Shown here piece after piece: positions 1 through 11,750 of a DNA stretch of 64,000 nt. How positions within the stretch are numbered: the first letter of the stretch is position 1; every line of letters starts with the position of its first letter. The DNA comes from Takakia lepidozioides (taxonomy: Eukaryota; Streptophyta; Takakiopsida; Takakiales; Takakiaceae): positions 30,940,001 through 31,004,000 of the forward strand of contig CM060731.1 in the NCBI GenBank assembly GCA_030704615.1. Direction: 5' to 3'. The translations under genes were made by a program, and so were the position numbers. Under the pieces are notes generated by a model. It ran no database searches. It saw only the letters and a program-made list of their open reading frames with translations, and was not told the origin of the DNA.

Positions 1-3000
1 TCTTTGGGCTGGCAGCTGGGAACAGTGCATTTATGCAGAAGTGTGATTCGGAGCATAGAAACTGCCCGTGTTTTTGACTTTGAGGAATTTCCTGCTCGAG
101 ACCGGGTAAGATTCGTACCTCTTCATGCTTTTTGTGACATATATAGATGGGGATATTAAGCAATCAAAAACTGGCGAAAGGATTCAGTTCTAGACTCATC
201 GAGTAATTGACTTGCAATAACCTCACCTCTAGTAATACTAGAAGTGTGACCAGACCACTTTTCTGTTGTTCACTTACAGCTAACTTACTCTAGGCCAAGT
301 GCAACGAAAACTGACCGCAGTAAAGTCAAGTTGAACAACTGGCAACTTAGGGGCAAGTTTTCATTTTGAAGTTGCCACAAGTCCCACTCCACACTGCACA
401 TGTAGCTTCAAATGTCAGATAAATGCTAACCGACTGTAAATGTAGTGCAAAATGTGACTGTTACTCTCTTTCTTAGGGAGTTCACAAATTCCTTTGCTGG
501 TGAAGGGGTGGGAATCATCACTTTGAATGTTCACCTTTTCTTCCCTGTAATTATTGAGGAAGTTGGGTATGAGATGGTGCAGGTGACATATATGTACTAT
601 ACGGGGCGCTTGGAGGTCTTCAATGACAATTTTGTCCTCGTATGTTAGCATTTCTCTTTCCCACCCTGGCCATAGAATTCAGTTTCAGGTTGGTAGCTAT
701 GCTACGTTGGAGCTAAAAATGAGGATGTGAAGATGGGAGAAAGTGGATATGGTTTCGTTTTTCTTCCGTCAAGTTTTTCTTGTTTACGTTTTACTTCCAT
801 CAAGTTTTTTTTGGTGGGGCTTTGAGATCATTATGCTTGGATGTGAGAACAAGGTAGGTGCAATATAGCTGAGTTGGAGTTTCACCTGAGAGATGGCAGT
901 GACAGTCACCCTCCTTTTTTGCAGGCAGATCAGAAACTTATGTATGCACTAGTGCATTGTGACCCGGGTAAAAAAGCCAATATAAGGTGATCCCTTTCTC
1001 TTTTTTGTTCTTTCTTTCCTCCCCACTTTCGAGATTGAGCTGTATGGCTAGAGGTTGCAACCAGACTAATGTTATTCCTTCATAAAGGAGGTGTTAGTAG
1101 AGGGTCAATACTACTGGTATTGTACTAGAAGCCTTGCATATTACACCCGTTGCTAGTCATGCCATAAACCCTGCCAGTGGGGACAGAGAGAGAATGTGTG
1201 CCTTACCGCGCCAAGTAAATGAAATGAAATGGTATAACGTCCTCGGAAAGCTCAAAGAGCTTATGGGACAAAATGTAAAAAAACCATGAGAGAGGAAATA
1301 AAACCAGAGCCAAAAGAAAAAACTACTGCTCGTGGGATTGTCTAAGGGTGAAGCCCTCGTGCAGGTAAGCTGCCAAGCATTTCTGATCCTCATAGCGGAA
1401 GACTTCAGTGAGAGGAACAGAGAGAGTTTGTAAAGGGGGATAGGGGAGAAGATAAAGGACCCGTAGCGCCTGAAAGGTGACTAGTGGGATGGACATTTTG
1501 GGAGACACGATGCTGAGGTCTGCCTTCATGGGTGCAGAATGGTACTCAAGTATCTGATTCCCGTGAAGCTGTCGCTTGGCACCTTACCAAAGGAATCATT
1601 GCTTCTGCAATACAATCTGCTGGAGGTATTTGCTCACGTGAAGGACAACCGTAGTTCTACTTAAATCCGATATAGCTTTTAAATTGATAATGGGGATGTA
1701 GGTTAACTCACTGTTGATCTCTTTCTCCTGAGTAACCAGGTTATATAGTTGAGTTCACTTGAGACGAATCTCTGTCTCTCTGTCCCACTCTCCCTCCCTC
1801 CTTTCACCGCGCTGAGTTCATGTAGATTATTGACATATTCCTGTGTGAGTGGTTTATGTACACTTTTACAGTACAAGGATGTGGTCCGAGCTCTGCGAAC
1901 CGGAGACATTAGGCTACTGCGTCATGCTCTTCAAGCTCATGAAGATCAGTGCGTGCCTCTGGACTGGCCCAGCAATTACTGAGTACTTTGGATGTTCTTG
2001 AGGCAGTAGATGCAAGAGAGTGCAGTATTTTGTATCTTGCCTTTCAGCAACAGCCTTACTTGCGGTTACTTAAGTGATGATGAACACTCGCATTGCACAA
2101 ACGGTATGGACTCGCTCAATAGTGGTGGTGAATTTTAGAGCTGAAATTTGAGCTTTTCCTGTGAAGGTTTCTGCGGTCAGGAGTGTATCTGGTGCTGGAG
2201 AAGTTAGAGCTGCAGGTGTACCGAAGACTCATGAAAAAGATGTGAGTGTTTACCTGCAAGTTTTCTTCAACTCTGTACACACCTGAATTTTGGTGGAGCC
2301 TAGGCAGACTCATCCTAAAATGAGCAAGTCAAAATCCTGTCTCTACCTCTCTGTCTACATGTGGTCCCTCTCCCAGCCCACTAGGTAGCCTACTAAATGG
2401 GTGAACTTGACATGGGAGTAGATAAACATCTCTGTGACCAAGTGACCCCTTACCTGTGTTTCTTTGACCGGAAGCAGTTTGCTTCAGGTAAGGTAGTGCA
2501 TTGGATTTAGTTGGAGAGAAGTGGTCTCTTCTCTTTAGTATATGCCTACACGGGTCATTGCCTGCAGCTCCTGTGGAATGACAATCTCTGAATGGTAACA
2601 AGCAGATCCCCGTCGCTTGGGGGCAGCCCCTCCGCTCAAAGTGGGCAGTTGCATGCCCTGGGGTACAGTATGCCCTTGGGTTTAAACCTCTTACCTGCTA
2701 CAAAGGCGTGCTCGTATTCCCCAAGGTGATTCCTGGGAGCTGGTTGCTTCTGCCAAAACTTGAGCTTCTTGTGTAGTTTTTGGGGTGAATCCCCGGATAG
2801 ACATCATGTCCTTTAAAACTACTTGCTCAAGTTTAGGCTTGGATTATCTGCTGATGGCACCATCTCGAGACTTGGTTATAGAAGTGCATTGCAGGTGACT
2901 ACGTCTAAGAATGCTACATTGACAGATAGAGTCCCACAGCAAATAAAACTGAGAAGTTTGACCCTTGACTGGTTGGAGAGCTCCCTTAGACATTGTTGAT

Positions 3001-4251
3001 TTAATGAGAAGTTCAGGGAAGACGGTCGAGGATGGGGAACAGAAAGTTCCCCACTCGTTTGCCCTGGCAGAGGTTGACCAGAGTGGACTACTAGGGATGG
3101 CAAACCTAGTGGTAAGCCAAGCCCAATGCTCTATGCAAGAAGACCATATTAGTGAGACCTGCCTTTGTGTGCAGTGACCGATGAAGCTGTGAAAGAAGGA
3201 TATGGCAATCCTCAATGTTCATGACCACCAAGAACCCTCTTCATGACCCACTTCATGACCATCAAGAACGTAGTCCAGTGTTCACCAATTTTCAAAATCT
3301 GGAGGCTGAGGCTAAATCCCTGGGCCTGTTGGGGTCTAATTGCTGGGCTGTTCACACACAGCAAATCCATGCTTGTGTGAAGGGCTTTCAAGAGGAAATC
3401 TGGAAAGCCTGAACCAATTGTTTATACCAAGGTAAGTCCCACTACTGGAGGGAGCCCCCCAGAAAGGTGGAGTCTGTTCCACAGAAACTGGGCCCAGGGT
3501 CTATGGCTACAAGGCTATGGCAAACAATGTCTTATGAGTACATTGTCTACATGTGGTCCGTTTTCATTCAGAGATAGTCTAGTTCTTTCTTTACCTGCTC
3601 ATGCGTGTTAGAAATCTCCTTTGGATATGAGGGTGGCAGTAGCGGTATTGCACCATCAGATGTGGGTAGACATGAAGGTTAAGCTGGCTTTGTCATTATC
3701 CTTATTGTTGTAATATTTCCTCTACATGTGACCAGTGAGGCAAGGCTGAGACCGACTATGTGATGCAGTTACATAATACAAAAGCAGAAGGATCCAGGCA
3801 GGGCGCACCAAGTGAAAATGGATAGTGTCTTGAAGGCTCTCAAATGGCTTGACATTGACATGGATATTGATGAGGCAAGGACTAGCAGCTCACTCTCTTG
3901 CAATTGAATGTAGTGACTGTTTGGGAGTAACTTAGGCGTCTGCGCCATCACCGGACATTTCGTCACGAGGGTTGCGGATCTGTGGCGTGTATGCATGCTG
4001 TTGCAAACCAACAGTGAAGTCATTGTTATCAACATGAGCTCAATAGGATGATCAGAGTGTTGCTCTTTTCTTCTCTCTCTGGGCATACATGAACTTGAAG
4101 GGTGATGATTTGTGTACAGGTGGAGTGCATCATGGCCATCCTTATCCATCGGAATTTCATGAAGGGCTATTTTTCACACAAAAGCAAAGTGGTGGTACTC
4201 AGCAAGCAAGATGCATTCCCTGTGCTCAGTGGGCTGTTGGTCACATCGTAG
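1..4251 (+). CDS. THP1: THP1/PCID2 (EER5) TREX-2 subunit, 3' part of gene
   Basis: PCI-domain subunit of the TREX-2 complex, which couples transcription to mRNA export at the nuclear pore (family knowledge). Exons read by eye: 1-105, 583-639, 925-986, 1538-1625, 1872-1948, 2167-2241, 3769-3874 and 4120-4251. All phases join and give 233 residues plus a TAG stop. Diagnostic stretches are ARVFDFEEFPARDR, YYTGRLEVFNDNF, LKYLIPVKLSLG, DVVRALRTGDIRLLRHAL, SGVYLVLEKLELQVYRRLM, ALKWLDIDMDIDE and HKSKVVVLSKQD. The last ones form the winged-helix end of the PCI domain. The family is about 400 residues long, so the N-terminal half lies left of the window. The intron at 3875-4119 starts with GC (gag|gcaagg) and ends with AG, while the others start with GT. 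Intron 3 carries an antisense LINE fragment. The product is identified with confidence. Exact exon edges are inferred from consensus sites and frame. Confidence 0.9.
1205..1412 (-). mobile_element. LINE 3'-end fragment inside THP1 intron 3
   Basis: The reverse strand matches the 3' end of the LINE at 55437-55640. It has the same C-terminal peptide (YEDQKCLAAYLHE), the same palindromic 3' stem around AAGCTC-AAAGAGCTT, and a short GAAAT tail at 1216-1228. It differs from the large LINE copies at many positions, so it is an older insertion. It stops after about 200 bp, so it is strongly 5'-truncated. It is antisense to THP1 and should be removed with the intron. Confidence 0.75.
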
Positions 4252-4559
4252 GGAACGTCAAATCTGATGGCTGTCAACATCATCAAGTGCCAGGCTGGCA
4301 ATACCCCCTCCTTTCAGAAAGTTCGACAAGAGATGTGCTCTCTGTCAATCATTTATATGAGTCACCTAAGCTAGCTGTTGGGGAACAAGAGAAAGATTTT
4401 AACTAGCAGCATGCAAAAGGGACGTCTCCAGATTTCTCTGGTAGCCCAATTGCAAACTAGCGGAAATTAACCACAGCAACGTACTCAGAGGGTGGAGCGC
4501 TGCAGTGAGAGTGCCTAGAATCTGGAGGGCTTGAGATGCAAGATCCAAATACTTGTGAA
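4252..4559. other. THP1 3' flank
   Basis: The stretch follows the THP1 stop codon and probably holds its 3' UTR. I see no coding exon in it, and no canonical AATAAA stands out. Confidence 0.4.
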
Positions 4560-4795
4560 CCCCATTGCCTTCTAGTGTGAAATTGTAAGCTACCAGTGAA
4601 GAATCTTACTTTGTGAAATCCCATGACCTTCCAGCGTGAAATTGTAAACTACCACCCAAGAATCTGATGCAACTACTCAAGGAGATTCCATGGCCTTCCA
4701 GTGTGAAACTGTAATCTATCACTGAAGTATCTGATGCAGCTTGTACTGCCTTCCAGTGTGAAATTGTAAGCTACCACTGAATAATCTGATGCAAT
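4560..4795. repeat. Short tandem repeat, four units of about 55-67 bp
   Basis: Four imperfect copies of a unit starting CCTTCCAGTGTGAAATTGTA begin near 4568, 4627, 4694 and 4749. Three of them carry the trailing motif AATCTGATGCA or a close variant of it. The array lies about 300 bp past the THP1 stop. It may be in the 3' UTR or just beyond it. No function can be read. Confidence 0.75.
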
Positions 4796-6800
4796 GGATG
4801 TGTGGGGGAGCATGAATACCAAGCTGATCCTTTGGAGACGGACTAGCTGAGCTTGATCTCACCCAGCAGCAAAGGGAGTCCTAGGTCCACATTATTCCAT
4901 ACAATACACAGGACCTATTGCGGAGCTATTGAATGCTGCACATATCCTCATTGAAAAATGAGAAATGATTCCTTGATGAATTGATGTGCAAGCTTCTGAA
5001 GCTGTCAGGATCGCAAGCAGCAGACAGTTAGGGAACAGGGCTTGACCGCAGGCCTGAACAAGCCCCTCTATATTTGCCCCGACAAGCACCCGCCGGCGCG
5101 TACCTGTGAGCGTTTGGGCAGTCGACACCGAGCGAGGCACGCTTCCCGACTGCCACCGTACGTCACCGTCCGTCCCCTACAGATGCCCTGCCAGGCCGTT
5201 GCCATCCGTCCACGTTGGACGGAGCGGCGGCCGGACGAGTGGGCACGTTGCCTGGATGACTAAGCATTTCCTTGGACGAATGGGCAATATATCCGAGACA
5301 TCTGAGTGGATGTAGATGAATGAATGGGTCAGCCAATTCCCGTAGAGCATGTGGGTTAATTTATTGGCTCTGACCTGCGCAGAAGTTGGACGGAGATTTT
5401 AAGGGACCGACTGATGAGTGTTTGACAGACTGCATCACAACAGATTTTTAGGGAGCCAATGGGTGGTTAACATTTGCTCGGGATGGTTGGATGGATTACA
5501 TTTGTATTGGATGAATGAAGTTATTTTCTCTTGCTGTTTTTGGGAAAAGGACCGCAATGCATTAAAAGTGGGGAAAAAAAAAAAAAAACCATTGGGGGTC
5601 CTAAAGGGGACTCTTTTTTTCTTTTTTCTTTTTTCTTTTTTTCTTTTCTTTTTGGAGAACAGGGGTCTGGCCCTGGAAGCTTTATTGGGACTCTTAACTT
5701 ACAACCCGGTAACCAACGAACTTGCATTGTGTTAAAATAATGCGCAATCAAGTAATTAATGAAAATCTGGATTTGCTAATACAAGTAAATTAGAGACTCA
5801 AATAGTTTTGGGTGCACTATCACAACCCTCGTTCACCACAGTAATACTGTGAATACTAGAGTAAAAAGGTAGACATTTGTCCTATTTGATTTTATATTTA
5901 GAAATAATCATCTATGAACCTTAAGTTAGTATTTCAAACCTCTGAAGTTGTTGAAACTTTACAGCCAAAATAGTTTTAAAGTTGTAATAACCTACTATAT
6001 TGAAACCATCATAATTTTTTATCATTTCACAATCCATTCTGCCAATAATCATACATATATTAAACCTAACATTAAGTGTATTTTGATATTGCTTTGAGCC
6101 GAGCTAGGAAATCTATAAGAATCTCGGAGGTGAAGCAGATGTGCAGTTTTGGTCTCCCTCTGACTTGTAGTGGTTCTACTGTTAGGAAGACAATTTTTTT
6201 TTTATTTTTTTTTTTAAGAAACAATCTCTAGTCTCTATTTTCTTTGTTTTTCTTTGTTTTTCATTCTCGAAGCGTTTTCTTTCAGGTCTGGACTGTTACT
6301 TAACTTAGAAGATTTTCCTGGTAACCCTGATATATTGTGGCAGGGCTTGCTTGATGCATCCCATGCGTTTGTTGAGTGTATTCAAGACAGACTGCCGAGC
6401 CCTGTGTGGGGGTGAGGTGATTAGTGATTACATTAAATATGGGAAACTGTGACAAGGAGGTTGGATAAGAAGAGTGGGGCTGCCAGGGATTGTCTTGCCG
6501 GTTACTCAGATTCCTGCCACAACGTACTATGGCAAAGCCTGTTGCCAAATTTCTTTGACAATCTGCTGACTCCATTTTTTTGGATTTTTGTTAAGTTTTT
6601 GTTGCTTTATATTATTATAGTAGTAAATCTCTCGTCAGGTGTGGTGATCTTCTCCCCCTTTCCTTGGACGGTGTCCCTTGAGCCTTGTGCTAGGTGACTC
6701 ATGCGAGGTGACTATGAAAGAGGTTATTCTCTCCTCTCACTAGGCCTGATTTGTGAGCACACTGTGGCCGCGCAGTTGGGTGTTACCCTTGTTTTATAAA
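4796..6800. other. Intergenic, no gene recognised
   Basis: A GC-rich patch lies at about 5080-5250. An A-run followed by a long pyrimidine tract lies at about 5572-5655. AT-rich sequence fills 5750-6250, with T-runs near 6190. Open frames here are short and unlike any family I know. A block at 6712-6759 recurs near 46439. Confidence 0.4.
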
Positions 6801-6810
6801 ATAAGCCTCA

Positions 6811-6970
6811 AACGACAATGGGCTCTCTTGCTTTGACAAAACATAGTGGGGGAGGTGAGACTAAGGGGCATGACTGAGCACAACACTCCAACCGACAATG
6901 GGCTCTCTTGCTTTGGCAACACATAGGGGGGAGGTGAGACTAAGGGGCGTGACTCAGCACAGCACTCCAA
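6811..6970. repeat. 80-bp tandem duplication
   Basis: Two head-to-tail copies (6811-6890 and 6891-6970) share AACGACAATGGGCTCTCTTG-like starts and CAACACTCCA-like ends, with only a few differences. It is a simple local duplication with no coding signal. Confidence 0.8.
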
Positions 6971-7705
6971 CCCGAGTCTTGACACGGTGTAAGGTCCTTT
7001 GACCACATTTTCTCTGTTTACTTCAACATGATGAATAGCCTCTCTTCTACAAGAGAGCCACCAAAAAAACAAATCAATGTGTAGCTCTCAAATTAAGTGG
7101 GGGCTTACTACTGTAGGTTGAGTGCTTGACAAACTCTCAATGGCGGATCCATTTGGTGATGTTTTAGAGTGTAGCATGTGATCCATTCAACCGCAGTTAG
7201 TAGTTGGAGATGGATTGTCTTCCTTTTTTTTCTTTTTCTTTTTTTCTGGTTTGTCTTCGCGGTAATACTGACTTGGAAGCTAGACGGTAGTAAGAGAAAA
7301 ATATGCACAGATAATTTTTCTTTCAACACTATATTGCTGCATTTTGGAGGACAAGTGGGGAAAGATATGAGGTTTTATGCATAGGGAAACAATGATTGTT
7401 TCAGAAATAAAGTCAATGGCCCATGTTGTGGTCCCATCATGTGGCCCTTGGGCTTACAAAACATATTATTCGTCTCTCATGGAATTGTTACATAAAGGAA
7501 CCAACATGTACAATATCACCATCATCTTGTGGTTCCTCGCAAAGCCATTCCCAATCAACATCCTAAAAGATCGGGAAGACAATTTGTTTGGTAGCGAAAG
7601 ATGATCACAATGTCGAGTAGACGAGTCACTGAAAGGGTGGAGAAATCCACCTTACATACTTGTCCTGTGCATATAGCACCCATGTCCAGTCGGTGCCGGT
7701 GGAGT

Positions 7706-7732
7706 CCTCTCTCTCTCTCTCTCTCTCTCTCT
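7706..7732. repeat. (CT)n microsatellite
   Basis: An uninterrupted CT dinucleotide run of about 13 units in non-coding sequence. Confidence 0.9.
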
Positions 7733-9020
7733 GGCATTCTGGAAGTGACACAAGTCAAGTTTGTGTTGAACGAGTCAACGTAGAGCTAAAAGTTTTGTTT
7801 CGTTAATACTTAAAGGAAAAGGAGGCGGACCCTGAGACCTTTCAGGGAGGGGCAAAATTACGCCCACAATGCCACACGTGACACACATGAGGCACATACA
7901 CATGTTTTTTGTCTTTGAAGTCCTTTGACCCTTTAAAAGACAAAAAAATCATAAATAATAATTTATGTAGCTAACTCTGATGCTGGCACAAATTTTCATC
8001 GACGAAAAGATCTGTTATAAATGAAAAATAACTTCATCCATACCACCCCTAGTCACAGGATTCTTGCTGACTAGGGGTGGTTGTAGTTTGAAGTTTGTGC
8101 AATCATGCACACATTTTCTAATCATTTCACATGTTTGTGTACAAACCATGTCAAATGGTCACCTCAATAATGTGGGCCATCCCTGTTCTTAGAATAAAAT
8201 GGTCCTTTGGGCTTCCTTTTCAAAGTAACAGTTGATTGAAAATATGCCCAGGGACTCAGCACCTAATCCACATCATTCTTTCACCCAGAAAAATTATGAT
8301 ACTTCAAGTTGTTGTCAAAGTATTACTAGGATGGGACTGCCAGCATCAGCAGCGTATTTACTTTCAAAATACCCAAGAAAAAATATTGATTTTATCAATA
8401 TGTATTCTCAATTAGATATGGAGAAAGAGGAACTTCGGTAGATATAGAGAAACGGGGCAGGGGAGAAATGTAGTCACTGTGGAGGAAGAAATTATGAAAG
8501 AGGGAGGGAGAAGTGTGTGTACATTTCAATTTCGACTAGTGATCACCGGGAGGGCGGACGCGAGCCCGCACGAGAGCCCGCCACTGAACCTCCAGCAGGA
8601 GGAACGGGTTCCATTACATGTTTCTTGAAGGGAAAATGGATTGCACCAAAAATAGAGCGGGTGGGGTTTCTTGGCATCTTCTTTTCTCTCTTTCCTCTCC
8701 TGAAGAATGCAAGTATGCCTCCTTTTCCGCAGCACATTGTGTTGATTATCAAAAAATACTCACGCTATGCATTATGCACCCTTCATCACCACGGATTTAC
8801 AGTGCTTACTTCAAGGTGGTCGGAGCTTGGAGATCCAAGAAAGAGAGAGAAATGGGCAATAATAACACTATAAGTAAGGGGGAGCTATATCAAAGCCTGG
8901 GTCCCCCAAAGCTAGAAGATAGGTGAGAATATTAAAAAGATGGCAGTAAGAGGCAATGGTTGATAGGCTTCATGCCTTGCATTCTTCAAGGGAATCCCAA
9001 CTCCTCAGGCACCACCATTG
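7733..9020. other. Intergenic, one strong hairpin
   Basis: No recognisable gene. The only clear structure is the hairpin at 8042-8081. Open frames at 8517-8926 overlap each other in several frames and match nothing I know. Confidence 0.4.
8042..8081. repeat. Perfect 14-bp-stem hairpin
   Basis: ACCACCCCTAGTCA (8042-8055) is followed after 12 bases by its exact reverse complement TGACTAGGGGTGGT (8068-8081). It could be the core of a short MITE or an RNA hairpin. It is not next to a recognised gene end. Confidence 0.7.
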
Positions 9021-9044
9021 TGAGAGAGAGAGAGAGAGAGAGAG
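9021..9044. repeat. (GA)n microsatellite
   Basis: Twelve GA units in non-coding sequence. Confidence 0.9.
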
Positions 9045-9199
9045 TGAAAAAGAGAAAGGAGATTGAGAAAGAGAAGGTCACCAATGAAAGGGTAGGCGAC
9101 CTCTGCATGCGAGTGAGGGCCCTTAAAATCTTGGACTCCTTACTTTTCTTTTTTCTTTTTTTTACCCTACCATTTCAATAAAACTTAAAAAGGGCTACA

Positions 9200-9560
9200 A
9201 TCCCCCTTTTTTGCCATATATATAGGTATATATATAGGTACCTATATATTATAATAGCACTTTGGCCCTACTGCTTAGTTTCTTACATTACTTTCAAGTA
9301 CCTTTATTTGTTTTAAATAAAGTACATTTATCTTCAATAAAAAAAATGAGCCCAAAACTTAAGTTTTTTCTTAAAGTTTTTTTCGGAAAAGTTGTCCACT
9401 TTCCGTTAAATCTTAAAACAATATATTAAGAGAATGTACGTAAAGTCTTAATCGAAAGTAGAACAAATGTAAGTAAATCATTGGAACTCGTGGCCAAGTT
9501 ATATGTAAGGCATCTTACATACTAGGTAGGTAGGTAGATACCTAGTACCTACCTTCTATA
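9200..9560. repeat. AT-rich stretch with palindromes
   Basis: It contains the perfect palindrome TATATAGGTACCTATATA near 9234-9251. Near 9521-9555, stacked TAGG units are followed by CCTA-type units that can pair with them. There is no coding potential. Confidence 0.55.
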
Positions 9561-9956
9561 TGTCCGAATACGATACGAATACATTATAGTATAGGAGATC
9601 GGAGACGAGGCGCCGCGGAAGGAATGTCGGGCAGGTTGCCCAGTCTGCACATTTGTTGCTTCATAACGAGCCCTTCCGGTTACCCACCCACATCACGCCA
9701 CCTGTACATCGCACCGGTCAAGAGCAACCACGTACCCGCTTGTCCGGTCAGTGCCGGCAGGACGAACCCGGAGAAAGCGTGGTCCCTAATCACGGTTACT
9801 ACGCCGCTAGTTTCATTCCCAATTATTGCTTTTACTGTTTCCTTTTTCCTTAGTATACACATATATATATGATTGGGGCCCAAAAAAAGAACCTTATGCC
9901 GGGAAAAGGAAACCTCCCCAAACCGCCGAACTCAAATCAGACAGACGACATCTTCA

Positions 9957-10190
9957 TAGAACAGAAGCAGGAGCGATGAAGTGGCTCACGGCGGCGCACT
10001 CAAAAGCAATCACCGAATTCGGATTCTTATCATGCCACGAGTCGATGTCTTCTTCCACAGCACGCGGCAAGGTTACGCGCAAGTGATGGCTCTCCAACAT
10101 AATAATATCTGTACCGAGATATTTGCGAGCGAAAGAATGAAACTCGCATAGCTGGGACATACAATCTCCGGGTGGGATGTGGACGGAGGA
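9957..10190 (-). CDS. Possible terminal exon, unrecognised
   Basis: On the reverse strand a pyrimidine-rich acceptor (cttctttttcaacacag) would open a frame of about 77 residues ending in a stop near 9954. It includes the stretches HLRVTLPRAVEEDIDSWHD and SVIAFECAAVSHF. The composition looks protein-like, and the frame lies in a locally GC-richer patch. I do not recognise a family and found no upstream exon on this strand. It could be a lone relic or chance. The IP5P leader starts just to the right on the other strand. Confidence 0.25.
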
Positions 10191-10399
10191 ATCCTGTGTT
10201 GAAAAAGAAGACTTTCTATGAGTCGTTTGCTCTCTGGGGAAGTTGTTTCGATCCACGGAGAAGTGGCCCCGGCCCCCACAAGGCGATATTAGGCATGTGG
10301 GGATTTGAACCTAGGGTTAGCTTCTGTGTGGCAATTAAGACTAAACGACAGAGTAATTACATGCAAAGCTTGTAATTATTTAGGAATAAGAAGCAGGAT

Positions 10400-11750
10400 T
10401 AGCAGAGCACAGTGGTACGTCTGCTACACAGGGTACTCTGTCGGTGTGTCCGTCTCTGACGCAGAGTCACAGTGTCACCTGCTTCTTCCCCACCTCCTTC
10501 CAAATCTTTCCATCAAATCCTGGTGTTCTTCGCTGCTATAGGTGGTGGTACTTACAGTCTTTCTGATTCCTCATTGTTTGCTCCTTTCCTTCTATTTTTT
10601 CGCACATCTGCTCCTCGATGTCGCATGTTTTCCGGTGTTTGTACTGTCGATAGACCGTCTGGTACTTGAGATTTTCTTCTCTCCACCCCCTGGCCGTCAT
10701 AAAATTTGGTTCTTTACTTTTTCTCCGCTCTCGTTTTCTCTGATTTTTTTTTGCTCATTAAGTTGATCGTGTTCATCCTTTCCTTTCACCTCTCTTTCGT
10801 CAGCTGACATTCAGGCCCTCCCCCCTCTCTCGCTCCGTCTCTTTCTACTGTAACCTGATCAATCGATCGTTGAGGTTGTGTCTCGGTCGTTTTTCAAACA
10901 ATCCTGCGGGAGGTTGGAAGAAGAGGAGTCGATTTTCCATTTGTTTTTCTTGGCGTGGTCTATTCTGTCTCAAGAAGCTTGTTCTCAAACAATTTTCGGC
11001 CCCTTCCGGATCTGTGCTGCTCGGATAACCATTCCGGCTGCGAGTTGCATTTTTAATCAGGTATGCATCCTCCATCAATTGGACCCAATGCAATACCATG
11101 CGCTTTGTGCCCCTCATCACCGCAACTCTACTAGCAATGTGAAGTATTTTTCTCTTCTTTTTGTAAATCTGGACTTGGTATCCTCTCCAAGTTTCGCCTT
11201 TTGAGGAAAGATTTTCAAACTTGTCAAAATGGTAGAAGGTTGTGGTCGAAGCAACTATGTTGAACGCCAAATGTGATTCGTATAGCCAAACCATTCACGA
11301 TAGCCTTGCAATATATGAAACATTAAACAGTCTGACGGCAACAGAGAGGGCATGTTGCGAGGACACTCTCCAAGGAGGCTATGGTACCAGACCGACAGGT
11401 TACTTGCACTGCATGACCAGCATTTTTAGTTGGAAAGTATGCTCTTAACGTAGCAGCATGCTCAGGCCTTTTCTTGCATTGGCTTCCATGCACGCTCGTA
11501 TAATGCATGCTTCGGTAACAATATCAAGGAAGCTGTTGCACGATTAACACTATTAGCAGTTAGCTGTACTAGAGAAGCTTTGTTTGGTCTCTAGTTGAAC
11601 TGCGCTCCTGGCGTTAGCAGACAAGAGAGTGTCGTGGTATGTGTTATAAGTCTCTTAATGGATGATCATGTGTCAGCTAGTACTTGATTTGCACCTCGAT
11701 ATATTTTAGCAGGTGTGTGACAGCGAGTACGTCAGAACTTGCAAGCCAGT
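10400..11750 (+). promoter_or_regulatory. Promoter and leader region of the 5-phosphatase gene
   Basis: Pyrimidine-rich sequence typical of plant 5' leaders runs from about 10470 to 10850. A good donor (aatcag|gtatgc) at 11060/11061 and an acceptor (ttttagcag) ending at 11712 suggest a non-coding first exon and a leader intron of about 650 bp. The start codon at 11751 then lies in the second exon. I see no certain TATA box. This is inferred from composition and splice consensus only. Confidence 0.4.

Noticed and set aside
10250-10320. GGATTTGAACC, the reverse complement of a tRNA B box
   Set aside because: No matching A box at proper spacing and no cloverleaf could be formed on the minus strand.
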